Both the position numbers and the translations under genes were made by a program. The notes beneath the pieces were generated by a model. It did no database searches and was not told the DNA's origin. It was given only the letters and a program-made list of their open reading frames with translations. From Clostridium ljungdahlii DSM 13528 (GTDB taxonomy: Bacteria > Bacillota > Clostridia > Clostridiales > Clostridiaceae), in NCBI RefSeq assembly GCF_000143685.1, contig NC_014328.1:2666001-2730000 (forward strand): 64,000 bases of DNA, in the 5' to 3' direction. This document shows, piece by piece, positions 1 through 9,729 of this stretch. Each line of letters opens with the position of its first letter. Within the stretch, counting starts at the first letter, position 1.

Positions 1-1210
1 AATATTTGCTATTGCTGAATTCCATATCTTTAAGTGCAAAATCATGAGCTGATACAGGCATTTTTTCTCTTTCTACCATACTTTCACGGGTTTCTTGTAT
101 TATATCCTTCATATCTAAATTAGAAGGGCACACTTCACCGCAAAGTCCACAAAGAGTGCAGGAATTAATCATTTCATTTGCATAATGATCTCCTAATATT
201 ATAACTTCATTGTGATTTATTTGTCTTATATATTTTTTAGGTGTAATATCATATTTTCTTAAGTGAACACAAACATTTGAACACTCCGTGCACTGACATT
301 TTATACATCTGCCTGCTTCTTTAATGGCTTCCTGTTTATTATATCCTAAAGAATTTTTTTTAATTGCTTCTACGCTCTCTATATCATCTAATTTAAGTTT
401 TAAAGGTGTATCGTAAGCACCTTCATTTTCTCTTGCAACTGTAAGAGAAATTTTTTGAAGATACCTATCAATGGATATGACTGCTCTTCTTCCAGAGCTT
501 ATTGAAAATATAACTGAACTGTTTTGGTTTACAATTCTTCCTCCTGCAAACAAAGAACTATCTTCTACTTGAAAAGTTTGTGCGTTTGCTTTTAAATCTT
601 TTCCCCAAACACCTGTTCCTATATAAACTGCATCATAGCTATTTACTATTTCTTCTAATTTCTTTTCATCTACAAATTCATTGAATTTAATTTTTATATC
701 TTTCTTATTCATTACTGCCAATTCTTCTTCTATTGTTTCCTTTGAAAGCTGATCTCCTTGAAAGTCCCATATCCTGCCGCCTATTTTATCACTTTTTTCA
801 TAAATCGTAACCTGATATCCTTTTTTATCTAAATCAAAAGCAGCTGTAATACCGCTTATACCTGCACCTACTACTGCTACTTTTTTCCCATTTCTAGGTA
901 TTGGAATCGTTCTTTTTTTAGAAGAAAGACCTATTTTTACTACGACTTTTTCAAGTTCATGTATATTTATAGATCCACCTAATTCATTTCTTACACATGC
1001 CTTTTCACAAGGATGATCACATATACTGCCTATTATTCTAGTAAAAGGCATCTTTTTCGTCATAACCTTATAAGCTTTCTTGAAGTCATCTTGTTCTATT
1101 GCATCAATGAAAGTTTTTACGTCCATGTGTATGGGACACGCAGCTATACAAGCTGAAGGTTTATCTGCAATACATAAATTCTCTTTATCTAGCAATTTAT
1201 TTAAATCCAT
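1..1210 (-). CDS. FAD/Fe-S NAD(P)H oxidoreductase, GltD-like (partial, 3' end off the window)
   Basis: The frame is open from an ATG at 1210 to the left edge (403 codons seen). The N-terminus carries a cysteine-rich region with CIAACPIHMD and CDHPCEKACV, as in glutamate-synthase small-subunit-like proteins. This is followed by a Rossmann FAD motif (VAVVGAGISGITAA) near residue 130. After the flavin region come two Fe-S cysteine groups, CIKCQCTECSNVC and CTLCGLCGEVCP, so the protein is longer and richer in clusters than plain GltD. It lies 214 bases downstream of the molybdenum hydroxylase gene on the same strand. That hydroxylase lacks an FAD domain, so this protein could be its electron partner; this is inference from adjacency. 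The ATG follows a G-rich sequence (AAGGGGGAAGGAG), a good ribosome binding site. The specific substrate is unknown. Confidence 0.8.
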   Translation of the reverse strand, partial: MDLNKLLDKENLCIADKPSACIAACPIHMDVKTFIDAIEQDDFKKAYKVMTKKMPFTRIIGSICDHPCEKACVRNELGGSINIHELEKVVVKIGLSSKKRTIPIPRNGKKVAVVGAGISGITAAFDLDKKGYQVTIYEKSDKIGGRIWDFQGDQLSKETIEEELAVMNKKDIKIKFNEFVDEKKLEEIVNSYDAVYIGTGVWGKDLKANAQTFQVEDSSLFAGGRIVNQNSSVIFSISSGRRAVISIDRYLQKISLTVARENEGAYDTPLKLKLDDIESVEAIKKNSLGYNKQEAIKEAGRCIKCQCTECSNVCVHLRKYDITPKKYIRQINHNEVIILGDHYANEMINSCTLCGLCGEVCPSNLDMKDIIQETRESMVEREKMPVSAHDFALKDMEFSNSKY

Positions 1211-1297
1211 ATAACTCCTTCCCCCTTTTTAAATAAAAATGAACCAGAAACTATGAAAACATTATCTTATAATTTTTAACATCAATAGATTTCTTTT

Positions 1298-1327
1298 CAT
1301 CAGATGGAATTTTAATTCCATCTGATG
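1298..1327. repeat. perfect 30-base inverted repeat between mop and the oxidoreductase gene
   Basis: CATCAGATGGAAT and ATTCCATCTGATG form a perfect 13-bp stem around a 4-base loop. No T tract follows on the minus strand, so it is not a canonical intrinsic terminator. It could be an mRNA stability or processing hairpin that sets unequal expression of the two genes, or a weak terminator. Confidence 0.5.
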
Positions 1328-1424
1328 ACTATTAACAAACCTTTTAGCGTTTTTAGCTCTTAGAAATCCTTATATAATTATTTGTTTCTGATTCATTTAG
1401 AGAGATATTTAAATTGTTTTCTTA

Positions 1425-4154
1425 CTATTTTTCTAATTCTTTAAGTGCAGCTAATACCTTTTCTGGACGTGCAGGTAATTTTGTTATCTGTACTCCACAA
1501 GCATCATAAATTGCATTAACTATAGAAGCATGAGGTGCTGAAAGTGGCATTTCACCTGCACCTGAAGCACCATAAGGGCCATTTGGTCTTGGTGTTTCTT
1601 GATATATTATTTGTATATCATCAGGTACATCTTTAATTTGTGGTATTCCACAACCTGTAAGTGTAGTATGTTTCTTTAAGTCTTCAAAATCTTCACTTAA
1701 AGCAAGTCCTATACCTTGGGCTAATCCACCATACATTTGACCATCAACTACTAGTTTATTTACTATAGTTCCTACATCAGCTATCATAGTAAGTTTTTCT
1801 ACTTTAACTTTTCCCGTAGTAGTATCTACTTCTACCTCTGACATAAGGACACCATACATATAAGTTGGGAATGGATTTCCTTGACCAGTTGCTGGATCAG
1901 GAGCTGTACAAGGTGCTGTCCATTTTCCAGCATATTTTAAAGGTTTTTTTGCAGCTACCATTTCATCATAAGTCATGTAAGTACCGTCGTCCTTTTTCAT
2001 AGCTGCTAGTAAGTTTTCACAAGCAACTCTAGTAGCATTTCCTGTTAAAACGTTAGAACGGCTTCCACCTGAAGGACCACTGTCTGGAGTAAATTCCATA
2101 TCATTCATAACTAACTTAATATCTTCTGGCTCTAATCCTAAAGGCCTTAAAGTTTCATGAGCTATAGTTAAAGTTCCCATGTCAGCTCCTTGACCATGAT
2201 CCTGCCAGGAGTTTCCTACAGTAACCCCTTCTGCAGTTAATTCTGCCCATGCATTTGAACTATCTGGACCATCAAGACCGCAGCTATAAATTAATAAGGA
2301 AGTTCCTACTCCATATTTCTTATCTCCAGAGTTAACATTCTTATTTTTAACTCTTTCCTTAGCTTCTTTATATAATGGACGTAACTTTTCAATCATAGTT
2401 GGCAGACATATTACATCCGGATCGCAACCTGTAGGGGTTTTATCTCCTTCTCTATAGACATTTTCATATCTCAATTCAAGAGGATCCACACCCATTTTCT
2501 TAGCCATTTTATCTACTAAAACTTCTGAAGCAAATAAACTTTGTGGTGAACCATATCCTCTAAATGCTGAACCCCAAGCATGGTTTGTAGCAACTGTTCT
2601 TCCTTCTCCTCTTATATTTGGAATATTATATCCTGCACCCATAAATTGTGAGCCCCTTGTAGTTACAAGGTCGCCAAATTCACAATATGGACCATGATCA
2701 CAAGACCAATCAGTTTCTAATGCAGTAAATTTTCTATTCTTGTCAGCACCTAATTTAAGATGCATAAAGAAAGGTGATCTTTTTCCAGTGTAAGTTATTT
2801 GCTGGTACATATTAAACTCAAGGTATACTGGTCTTTTAGTTACCAATGCAGCTACACCGAGAAGTCCTTCCATTGTTGGACTAAATTTATATCCGAAAGT
2901 ACCACCTGTAGGATTTTGAACTATATAAAGATCCTCTAAAGGTACTCCTATACCATCAGCTACCATAGCTGCATGGCAATGAAGTGCTACACTCTTTGAG
3001 TGTACAATTAACTTTCCATCTTCATTAATATATGCACATCCAACATCTGGTTCAAGCGGAAGATGCGGCTGCCTTTGTACATATGAATCATCTTCAACAA
3101 CATAAGGAAGAGAATCCATTAAAGGTTTTGTATCTTCACCTTTTACAGTGCCACATTCAAAATAAATATTTGGTGTTCCAGGATGAATTTCTATAGCATC
3201 CTCAGCCATAGCTGCCGGTGCACTCATATATGCTGGAAGCTCTTCTATTTCAACTTTTACTTTTTTTGCTGCTGCTTCTGCTTGACATGGTGTATCTGCA
3301 AGTACCATAGCTATTGCATCACCAAATTGGAAGATCTTTTTATCATTTAATATAGGTCTCTCAAGTCCATCACCCTTATTTGTTGGGAATGCCAATCCAT
3401 TTATTCTATTTGTACCCGGTACATCTTTATAGGTTAGTACTCTATAAACTCCCTCCATTTTTTCTGCTTCTGAAGTATCTATAGATAATATGTTCGCATG
3501 AGATACTGTAGCCTGTACTAGCTTAATGTGTAATGTATTTTCTGGCATCTTTAATCCTAAATCTGCTCCAAAGTCCCAAGTTCCTGTTACTTTTGCAAGA
3601 GCAGAAGGACGTATAGCTTCTGAACCTAAAAGGCTTTTTCCCTTTGGAAGCTTATACCATAATTCTTCTTTTGTTACTTCACCACGCATAAGTCTTGCTG
3701 CTTCCATTACTGCATCAACTAATGGCTTATATCCTGTACATCTGCAAACATTCCTATGTTTTTGGAACCAGGCTCTAACATCTTCTCTTGTTGGATTACT
3801 ATTGTGTTCAAGTAATACTTTAGCTGAAATTATGAATCCAGGTGTGCAATAACCACACTGTGCTGCACCGTGAACCATCCATGCTAACTGAAGTGGATGA
3901 AGATGTTTTTGATCGCCAACTCCTTCTATAGTTATAATTTCTGCTTCATCTGGAACCCTTTTCATTTTAGTTATACAAGATCTTACTACTTTACCATTCA
4001 AAATTACAGAACAAGCACCACATTCTCCTTTTCTACATCCAACTTTTGTTCCAGTAAGAAATGCTTGTTTTCTTAAAACATCTGCCAAACATGCCTCTGG
4101 ATCTGCTATAATAGTTTTTTTAACTCCATTAATAATTAAATACTTTTTTAGCAT
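1425..4154 (-). CDS. mop: Mop-type molybdenum aldehyde oxidoreductase (xanthine oxidase family)
   Basis: The protein is 909 residues with the two-domain Mop architecture: an N-terminal pair of [2Fe-2S] domains fused to the molybdopterin domains, with no FAD domain. The eight cluster cysteines fall at 40, 45, 48, 60 and 100, 103, 137, 139, the same numbering I recall for Desulfovibrio gigas Mop, whose length is nearly equal. Molybdenum-site landmarks include PTGGTFGYKF, FRGYGSPQS and the C-terminal GAGEMPLS, whose Glu (about 868) is the expected catalytic base. Such enzymes oxidise aldehydes or N-heterocycles to acids or oxo-products; the substrate here is not known. The start is ATG 4154, preceded by GAGGAGG at 4161-4167; an in-frame TTG at 4169 overlaps that site and is rejected. 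Expression is probably driven by the sigma-54 promoter at 4267-4282. Confidence 0.9.
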   Translation of the reverse strand: MLKKYLIINGVKKTIIADPEACLADVLRKQAFLTGTKVGCRKGECGACSVILNGKVVRSCITKMKRVPDEAEIITIEGVGDQKHLHPLQLAWMVHGAAQCGYCTPGFIISAKVLLEHNSNPTREDVRAWFQKHRNVCRCTGYKPLVDAVMEAARLMRGEVTKEELWYKLPKGKSLLGSEAIRPSALAKVTGTWDFGADLGLKMPENTLHIKLVQATVSHANILSIDTSEAEKMEGVYRVLTYKDVPGTNRINGLAFPTNKGDGLERPILNDKKIFQFGDAIAMVLADTPCQAEAAAKKVKVEIEELPAYMSAPAAMAEDAIEIHPGTPNIYFECGTVKGEDTKPLMDSLPYVVEDDSYVQRQPHLPLEPDVGCAYINEDGKLIVHSKSVALHCHAAMVADGIGVPLEDLYIVQNPTGGTFGYKFSPTMEGLLGVAALVTKRPVYLEFNMYQQITYTGKRSPFFMHLKLGADKNRKFTALETDWSCDHGPYCEFGDLVTTRGSQFMGAGYNIPNIRGEGRTVATNHAWGSAFRGYGSPQSLFASEVLVDKMAKKMGVDPLELRYENVYREGDKTPTGCDPDVICLPTMIEKLRPLYKEAKERVKNKNVNSGDKKYGVGTSLLIYSCGLDGPDSSNAWAELTAEGVTVGNSWQDHGQGADMGTLTIAHETLRPLGLEPEDIKLVMNDMEFTPDSGPSGGSRSNVLTGNATRVACENLLAAMKKDDGTYMTYDEMVAAKKPLKYAGKWTAPCTAPDPATGQGNPFPTYMYGVLMSEVEVDTTTGKVKVEKLTMIADVGTIVNKLVVDGQMYGGLAQGIGLALSEDFEDLKKHTTLTGCGIPQIKDVPDDIQIIYQETPRPNGPYGASGAGEMPLSAPHASIVNAIYDACGVQITKLPARPEKVLAALKELEK

Positions 4155-4265
4155 ACTATACCTCCTCAATTTTTATCTGCAATTTGCAATTTAAATCGCA
4201 TTCATATTACAAATTGTAGATGTGTTTTAATGTTGGTCGAAATATTTAATGTTACTATTCATATA

Positions 4266-4283
4266 AGCAATAAGTATGCCAAT
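4266..4283 (-). promoter_or_regulatory. sigma-54 (-24/-12) promoter of mop
   Basis: The minus strand reads TTGGCATACTTATTGCT. GG (4280-4279) and GC (4268-4267) are separated by exactly 10 bases, matching the TGGCAC-N5-TTGCA consensus. It lies about 112 bases upstream of the mop ATG and about 54 bases downstream of a three-site enhancer. A sigma-54 activator is encoded next door. Confidence 0.8.
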
Positions 4284-4333
4284 GTTGAAAGTGTCCAAAT
4301 TAGGTAGTGTTTTTATGACCTTTATTATGTTGT

Positions 4334-4400
4334 GCTCATTTTTAGATCAAAGTAATCAAAAAATGGTGTTCATTTTTTGATTACTGTTCGTTTTTCGGTC
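4334..4400 (-). promoter_or_regulatory. three-site upstream activator sequence for the mop sigma-54 promoter
   Basis: Three related 15-base elements lie at 4334-4348 (GCTCATTTTTAGATC), 4368-4382 (GTTCATTTTTTGATT) and 4386-4400 (GTTCGTTTTTCGGTC). Start-to-start spacing is 34 and then 18 bases, identical to the triplet in front of the activator gene. The best copy elsewhere is palindromic (GTTCA-N5-TGAAC). They probably bind the activator encoded at 4508-6406. Confidence 0.7.
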
Positions 4401-4447
4401 ATTCTTCTTTCTTTCCCCATATAGTCATCGGATAAAAACATAATTAT

Positions 4448-4480
4448 AGGGTTACCAACAATATATTTGTAGGTAACCCT
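4448..4480 (-). terminator. hairpin after the sigma-54 activator gene
   Basis: AGGGTTACC and GGTAACCCT form a 9-bp stem with a 15-base loop, 28 bases after the activator stop codon. On the minus strand a loose T-rich run (ATAATTATGTTTTT) follows, so it is a plausible but weak terminator that also separates the gene from the mop enhancer. Confidence 0.5.
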
Positions 4481-4507
4481 CTCTCTTTCTTTTTTTAACG
4501 AAAAATA

Positions 4508-6406
4508 TTACATTGCTATATTATACTTCTTTATCTTACTGTATAAAGTATTTCTCCTTATACCAAGTGCTTCTGCTGAATGGGTTATATTCCACTTAAA
4601 TTTCTTCAATACTTTAGTTACATGTTCTTTTTCCATATAATCCAGCTTTAAACAGTCATCACTAATATTCACAAGTACCTCATTATTACAATCTTCTTCT
4701 GTAAAGTAACCCGCTGGTATGGATTCAGTGTTTATAATTAGCTCAACCAGGTTTTCTAATTCTCTTATATTTCCAGGCCAATTATAATTAATCATTTTCT
4801 TCAAGTATTCTTCTGATATAACTGGCTCTTTTTTATTTAATTTTTGTGCTATATTCTTGACAAAATATTGAATAAGAAGAGGTATATCCTTTTTTCTTTC
4901 TCTAAGTGGAGGTAAGAATAAAGGCAGCACATTTAGCCTATAATATAGATCCTTTCTAAATCTTCCAGCTTCCACTTCTTTTTTTAAATCTCTGTTTGTA
5001 ACAGCTATAATTCTTACATCTACAGGTATAGATTTTGAACTCCCAATTCTCGTTATTACACCTTCCTGTACAACTCTTAGAAGCTTTGTCTGCATATCAA
5101 GAGGCATTTCTCCAATTTCATCAAGCATTATAGTTCCGCCATCTGCCAATTCAAATTTTCCAAGATTGCCACCCTTTTTTGCTCCTGTAAAAGCTCCTTC
5201 TTCATATCCAAAAAGTTCTGACTCTATAAGTTGTTTAGGTATAGCACCACAATTTAAAGCTACAAATGGCCCATCTACTCTGCTGCTGTAATTATGAATG
5301 GACTGTGCAAACACTTCTTTTCCCGTACCGCTTTCTCCCATTATAAGTATAGTTGATTTACTATCTGAAATCTTTTTTGCATAATTTATTACTTTTGTAA
5401 AGTTTTCATCCTGCCCCATTATTTTACCAAAAGTATAGTAAGCCTGGCCATTATTCTTTTTATTTACCTTTTTAGCTTTTTCAAAAACATAAACTATCTC
5501 AATATTATTATCATCATCACAATTGTATATTGAGCTAGTAGTTACTTGATACTGAATCTTATTTCTTAGTGAAACCATAATTGTTTCTTTTGAATCACTT
5601 TCTCCTAAATACATAGATGTTTTTATATCATTCCAGTTTTCTATAATATCTTCCATATTGTTTGTTTCTAACTTATTACCTCTTATGCCAAACATATCCT
5701 GTGCCTTTTTATTGCAAATTTTTATTTTACCATTTATATCTGAGGTTATTATAGCAACAGGACTGGAATTAAATATATTTTTTATATGCTTGTAATTCAT
5801 ATTTTGAATCTTATTGTACTCTTCTACTTTAAGCATTTCTTCTATAGCATTTGACGCTGCTATAACCATACCAAGGGTATGGGAATGTACAAATTCAATG
5901 TACCCAGTAAGATTCAATACACCTATAAGTTTTCCTTTATTATCTTTTATAGGTGCGGCGGAACATGTCCACTTATGATATGCATTAATAAAATGATCAT
6001 CTCCAGAAATTTGAACTGGCAGCTTACTTTTTATAACTACGCTCATAGCATTTGTTCCAATGTTTTCTTCATTCATAAAAGCTCCCGGTACCATTTTCAA
6101 AGAAAAAGCTTCTTCAAGTATTTTTTCATCACCTAATGCATTTAATATACATCCCTCTCCATCGGTAAGTAATACAAAAAAATTAAATCCCTTTACAAAA
6201 TTAATTAGCTGCTCCATATAAGGTGCTGCAGTTAATATTAAATTTCTGTTAGCCGCAAATCTTTTCTGTAATTCAGCATCGTGTATTATTTTTTTGCTAA
6301 AGACCTGGTGTGAATCAATACTGAACTTTTTACATCTTATATGTGAAAGTTCTACATACGGCTTAGATACAACTGCATTGTCCAATTTGCAAATAGTTGC
6401 ATTCAT
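4508..6406 (-). CDS. sigma-54-dependent transcriptional activator (GAF-PAS-AAA-Fis)
   Basis: The protein has 632 residues. The N-terminal part (about 45-200) resembles the AcoR-type GAF sensor. A PAS domain follows (about 205-320). The AAA+ domain has Walker A GESGTGKE, the sigma-54 contact loop GAFTGA, and TNRDLKKEV/FRKDLYYRLNV. The C-terminus is a Fis-type helix-turn-helix (HSAEALGIRRNTLYSKIKKY). The start ATG at 6406 follows GGGGGG. It is flanked by two matching sigma-54 promoter/enhancer modules, one in front of mop and one in front of itself. It is therefore very probably the activator of mop and autoregulated. The ligand sensed is unknown, perhaps an aldehyde or the Mop substrate. Confidence 0.9.
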   Translation of the reverse strand: MNATICKLDNAVVSKPYVELSHIRCKKFSIDSHQVFSKKIIHDAELQKRFAANRNLILTAAPYMEQLINFVKGFNFFVLLTDGEGCILNALGDEKILEEAFSLKMVPGAFMNEENIGTNAMSVVIKSKLPVQISGDDHFINAYHKWTCSAAPIKDNKGKLIGVLNLTGYIEFVHSHTLGMVIAASNAIEEMLKVEEYNKIQNMNYKHIKNIFNSSPVAIITSDINGKIKICNKKAQDMFGIRGNKLETNNMEDIIENWNDIKTSMYLGESDSKETIMVSLRNKIQYQVTTSSIYNCDDDNNIEIVYVFEKAKKVNKKNNGQAYYTFGKIMGQDENFTKVINYAKKISDSKSTILIMGESGTGKEVFAQSIHNYSSRVDGPFVALNCGAIPKQLIESELFGYEEGAFTGAKKGGNLGKFELADGGTIMLDEIGEMPLDMQTKLLRVVQEGVITRIGSSKSIPVDVRIIAVTNRDLKKEVEAGRFRKDLYYRLNVLPLFLPPLRERKKDIPLLIQYFVKNIAQKLNKKEPVISEEYLKKMINYNWPGNIRELENLVELIINTESIPAGYFTEEDCNNEVLVNISDDCLKLDYMEKEHVTKVLKKFKWNITHSAEALGIRRNTLYSKIKKYNIAM

Positions 6407-6569
6407 TATAATCCCCCCGTCATAATAACAATTTCCAATTCAACCTTGCATTATTATAGGAAAGTCCATTAACATTATATATAATTATTAGCATAATATA
6501 TAATTGCCACAAAAACAAATATCTTAATAATAGTTAAATATTTAAATTTAGAATCACTATTTACTTATA

Positions 6570-6586
6570 AGCAATATATATGCCAT
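6570..6586 (-). promoter_or_regulatory. sigma-54 promoter of the activator gene
   Basis: The minus strand reads ATGGCATATATATTGCT, with GG (6584-6583) and GC (6572-6571) separated by 10 bases. It lies about 165 bases upstream of the activator ATG. The surrounding 130 bases are recognisably the same sequence as the mop promoter region. Confidence 0.75.
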
Positions 6587-6636
6587 TGTCTAAAATGCCC
6601 AAATTAGGTAGTTTCTTTTATATTTTTATTATGTAT

Positions 6637-6703
6637 GTTCACTTTTTGATCAAATCAATTAAAAAACGGTGTTCGTTTTTTGACTACAGTTCACTTTTTG
6701 AAC
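6637..6703 (-). promoter_or_regulatory. three-site upstream activator sequence for the activator gene
   Basis: Elements lie at 6637-6651 (GTTCACTTTTTGATC), 6671-6685 (GTTCGTTTTTTGACT) and 6689-6703 (GTTCACTTTTTGAAC). The last is a near-perfect dyad, GTTCA-N5-TGAAC. Spacings of 34 and 18 bases equal those in front of mop, and the distance to the -24 element is also the same (53 versus 54). Confidence 0.7.
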
Positions 6704-6782
6704 GCATTTTAAATATCATCATTTATTTACAACCTTTAGCTCTACTCTATGCAGAATTAAATATGTAAGTTTTATAACTAAA

Positions 6783-6908
6783 AAAAATAAACTTATGCGT
6801 AGGAATGTTTTACAATAAACAAGTACATTTAAATATTTTCTGCTTAGACTTATCAAAATATTTAACGTACTTGTGGTTGTAAAATATTCGGAGCATAAGT
6901 TTATTTTT
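6783..6908. repeat. long imperfect inverted repeat (about 55-base arms)
   Basis: The arms 6783-6839 and 6855-6908 are imperfect reverse complements. The outer AAAAATAAACTTATGC is a perfect 16-base match. Inner blocks around TTTTAC, ACAAGTAC and AAATATTTT also pair. The loop is about 15 bases. It begins 16 bases after the gcvPB stop codon. It could act as the gcv terminator or be a small palindromic mobile-element remnant. Confidence 0.6.
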
Positions 6909-6923
6909 AGCTTAGGAACTCTG

Positions 6924-8381
6924 TTACTTTTTATTCCACTTAACTACAGGTTTCCTTGCTGCCTTTACTTCATCTAACCTTTTAATTATAGTCGTATTTG
7001 GTGCTGATTTTACTATGTCGGGATTTTCCTTAGCCTCTTTTGCAATGCTTATCATATCATCTATAAATTCATCCAGTGTTTCCAACTTTTCATTTTCTGT
7101 GGGTTCTATCATCATCGCTTCTTTTACGATTAATGGAAAATATATAGTTGGAGGGTGGTATCCGTAATCCAAAAGTCTTTTTGCTACATCCAGAGTTGTA
7201 ACTCCATTTTCATCTTCTTTCAAGCCCCCAAGTACACATTCATGTTTACAAATTGTATTTATAGGTATATTATAATAATCCTTTAGTCTTTCCTTTATAT
7301 AGTTGGCATTTAAGACTGCATCTTCACTAACTTCCCTTAATCCATCTGCTCCCATACTCAAGATATAGGAAAATGCCTTTACCATAACTCCAAAGTTTCC
7401 ATAAAAGCTTCTTACTTTTCCTATGGAATAAGGTCTGTCATAATCCAAATAATATTTATCTTTGTCTTTAGAAACTACGGGAACAGGTAAAAATTCCATA
7501 AGTTTCTTTTTAACTCCTATAGGTCCACTTCCTGGTCCGCCACCGCCGTGAGGTGTTGAAAAAGTCTTGTGAAGGTTCATATGACATACATCAAATCCCA
7601 TATCTCCAGGTCTTGTCTTTCCCATATTGGCATTCATGTTAGCACCATCGTAGTAAAGAAGTCCCCCTGCTTCATGGACAAGTCTAGCTATTTCTATAAT
7701 ATTTTTTTCAAAAAGTCCAAGTGTATTAGGATTTGTAAGCATAAGTCCTGCTACTTCATTACTTAATATGGATTTCAAAGATTCGATGTCCACTGTTCCA
7801 TCTTCATCCGATTTCACTTCTATTATTTCAAACCCTGCACAAGAAGCTGAAGCTGGATTTGTGCCATGAGCTGAATCAGGAACTATAATCTTTTTTCTCT
7901 TAAAATCTCCCCTTTTTTCATGGTAAGCTTTTATAATCATAAGTCCTGAAAGTTCTCCATGAGCTCCTGCTGCCGGCTGGAGAGATACAGTTTCAAAGCC
8001 TGTTATTTCAGCAAGTTTTTGACTTAATTCATACATAAGTTTTAAAGCTCCCTGGGTAGTTTCTTCTGGCTGGTACGGATGAAGCTGAGTAAATTCCTTA
8101 AAATCTGCCATATCTTCATTTATTTTAGGATTATACTTCATAGTACAGGAACCAAGAGGATAAAATCCCGTATCCACACCAAAGTTTTTATTAGAAAGCA
8201 GTGTAAAATGTCTTATTACATCTACTTCACTTACTTCTGGAAGCTCAGGCTCCTCTTTGCCTATAAATTCTTCAGGCAACAATTTTTCAATACCTTCTTC
8301 TGGTACGTCACATTTAGGAAGGGAGTAGGCCTTTCTGCCTTCTTTGGAAAGTTCAAAAATAAGTTTATTATATTCTTTCAT
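6924..8381 (-). CDS. gcvPB: glycine dehydrogenase (decarboxylating) subunit 2
   Basis: At 485 residues this is the expected size for the second half of split P-protein. The PLP site is in [21 protein letters not shown], where the Lys binds the cofactor. The N-terminal [28 protein letters not shown] is typical of the family. Together with GcvPA it decarboxylates glycine and passes aminomethyl to lipoyl-GcvH. Its ATG overlaps the TAA of gcvPA by one base (TAATG), so the subunits are translationally coupled. It is the last gene of the glycine-riboswitch operon. Confidence 0.96.
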   Translation of the reverse strand: MKEYNKLIFELSKEGRKAYSLPKCDVPEEGIEKLLPEEFIGKEEPELPEVSEVDVIRHFTLLSNKNFGVDTGFYPLGSCTMKYNPKINEDMADFKEFTQLHPYQPEETTQGALKLMYELSQKLAEITGFETVSLQPAAGAHGELSGLMIIKAYHEKRGDFKRKKIIVPDSAHGTNPASASCAGFEIIEVKSDEDGTVDIESLKSILSNEVAGLMLTNPNTLGLFEKNIIEIARLVHEAGGLLYYDGANMNANMGKTRPGDMGFDVCHMNLHKTFSTPHGGGGPGSGPIGVKKKLMEFLPVPVVSKDKDKYYLDYDRPYSIGKVRSFYGNFGVMVKAFSYILSMGADGLREVSEDAVLNANYIKERLKDYYNIPINTICKHECVLGGLKEDENGVTTLDVAKRLLDYGYHPPTIYFPLIVKEAMMIEPTENEKLETLDEFIDDMISIAKEAKENPDIVKSAPNTTIIKRLDEVKAARKPVVKWNKK

Positions 8382-9724
8382 TACTCAATTCCCTCCAATA
8401 CAGAAGTTAATTTATCAATTTCATTCTTTGTCCTCTTTTCAGTTACACATAAAAGCATTGAATTTTTATAAGAAGGATATTGTTTTTCAAGATCATATCC
8501 ACCTAATATTTTATTTTCAAGTAGTTTCTTATTTATGTCTCCTACTGGATTTTTACAAGCAACTACAAATTCATTGAAAAACGGTTTGTCAAATACAGCT
8601 TTGTACTTTCCACCTTCAGTAAGTTTTTTAAATGCATAATGAGATTTTTGGACATTTTGATAAGCTACTTCTTTAATTCCCTTTTTACCTAGTGTAGTTA
8701 AATATATAAGTGCTGTAAGTGCATTTAATGCTTCATTGGAGCATATATTTGAAGAAGCCTTTTCACGTCTTATATGCTGCTCTCTTGCCTGAAGTGTTAG
8801 TACATAGCCTCTCTTACCTTCTGAATCCGTAGTTTCACCTACAATTCTTCCTGGAATTTTTCTCAAATACTTTTTAGTAGTAGTTAAAAATCCAAGATAG
8901 GGACCGCCGTAATTCATGCTGTTTCCAAGAGATTGTCCCTCACCTACAACTACATCTGCTCCATATTCTCCAGGACTCTTTAGTATTCCAAGAGAAATGG
9001 GATCACAAAATACTATTAAAAGGGATTTATTATCGTGAACATACTTCTCCACATCCTGCAGTTCCTCTATTAACCCTAAAAAATTTGGTGTTTGAACTAT
9101 AACTGCCGCTGTGTCCTTATTAATCTGACCTTTAAGTTTGTCTATATCAGTAACTCCACTTGCTTCATCTATTTCTATTAGATTTAAATCTTTAAATCTC
9201 AAGTAAGTTTTAAGTACCTTTCTAACTTCAGGGTTTAAAGTTTTTGAAACTACTATATTTTTACGTCTTGTTACATTTGCAGCCATTTGTGCTGCTTCTA
9301 CACAAGCTGTAGCTCCATCATACATTGAAGCATTTGAAACTTCCATACCTGTTAAATTAGCCATAACTGTCTGATACTCAAATATAGTCTGAAGTGTACC
9401 CTGGCTTATTTCAGCCTGATAAGGAGTATATGCAGTATAAAACTCAGACCTTGACGTTATGTGCTTTATCACAGAAGGTATATAGTGGTCATAAACCCCT
9501 GCACCTAAAAAACAGGTCAGATCATCACAGCTTTTATTTGATTTTGCAATGTCCTTAATGTAAGACTCCACTTCAAGCTCGGACATTCCATTATTTATAT
9601 TTAATTTTCTATTTAAACGAACACTTTCTGGTATATCGGAAAACAGATCATCTATGCTGCTTACTCCTATTTTCTCCAGCATAATTGTCTTGTCTTCTTC
9701 TGTAAGTGGTAAATAAGGATGCAT
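8381..9724 (-). CDS. gcvPA: glycine dehydrogenase (decarboxylating) subunit 1
   Basis: This is the first half of split P-protein, 447 residues from ATG 9724. Family landmarks are [12 protein letters not shown] at the start, [11 protein letters not shown], and [14 protein letters not shown]. The subunit lacks the PLP lysine, which is in GcvPB. AAGGAG at 9734-9739 is correctly spaced for ATG 9724; an in-frame GTG at 9733 overlaps the gcvH stop but sits directly against the ribosome binding site and is less likely. It forms the glycine cleavage P-protein with gcvPB downstream. Confidence 0.95.
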   Translation of the reverse strand: MHPYLPLTEEDKTIMLEKIGVSSIDDLFSDIPESVRLNRKLNINNGMSELEVESYIKDIAKSNKSCDDLTCFLGAGVYDHYIPSVIKHITSRSEFYTAYTPYQAEISQGTLQTIFEYQTVMANLTGMEVSNASMYDGATACVEAAQMAANVTRRKNIVVSKTLNPEVRKVLKTYLRFKDLNLIEIDEASGVTDIDKLKGQINKDTAAVIVQTPNFLGLIEELQDVEKYVHDNKSLLIVFCDPISLGILKSPGEYGADVVVGEGQSLGNSMNYGGPYLGFLTTTKKYLRKIPGRIVGETTDSEGKRGYVLTLQAREQHIRREKASSNICSNEALNALTALIYLTTLGKKGIKEVAYQNVQKSHYAFKKLTEGGKYKAVFDKPFFNEFVVACKNPVGDINKKLLENKILGGYDLEKQYPSYKNSMLLCVTEKRTKNEIDKLTSVLEGIE

Positions 9725-9729
9725 GTCAA

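Noticed and set aside
3526..3852. 108-codon plus-strand frame inside mop
   Set aside because: It is antisense to the conserved molybdopterin and Fe-S domains, has no ribosome binding site and no recognisable family.
6580..6768. 62-codon plus-strand frame over the activator promoter
   Set aside because: It coincides with the sigma-54 promoter and its three enhancer elements, which explain the sequence better.
8079..8577. Overlapping plus-strand frames of 130 and 77 codons in gcvPB/gcvPA
   Set aside because: They are shadows of the two P-protein genes; composition follows the coding strand.
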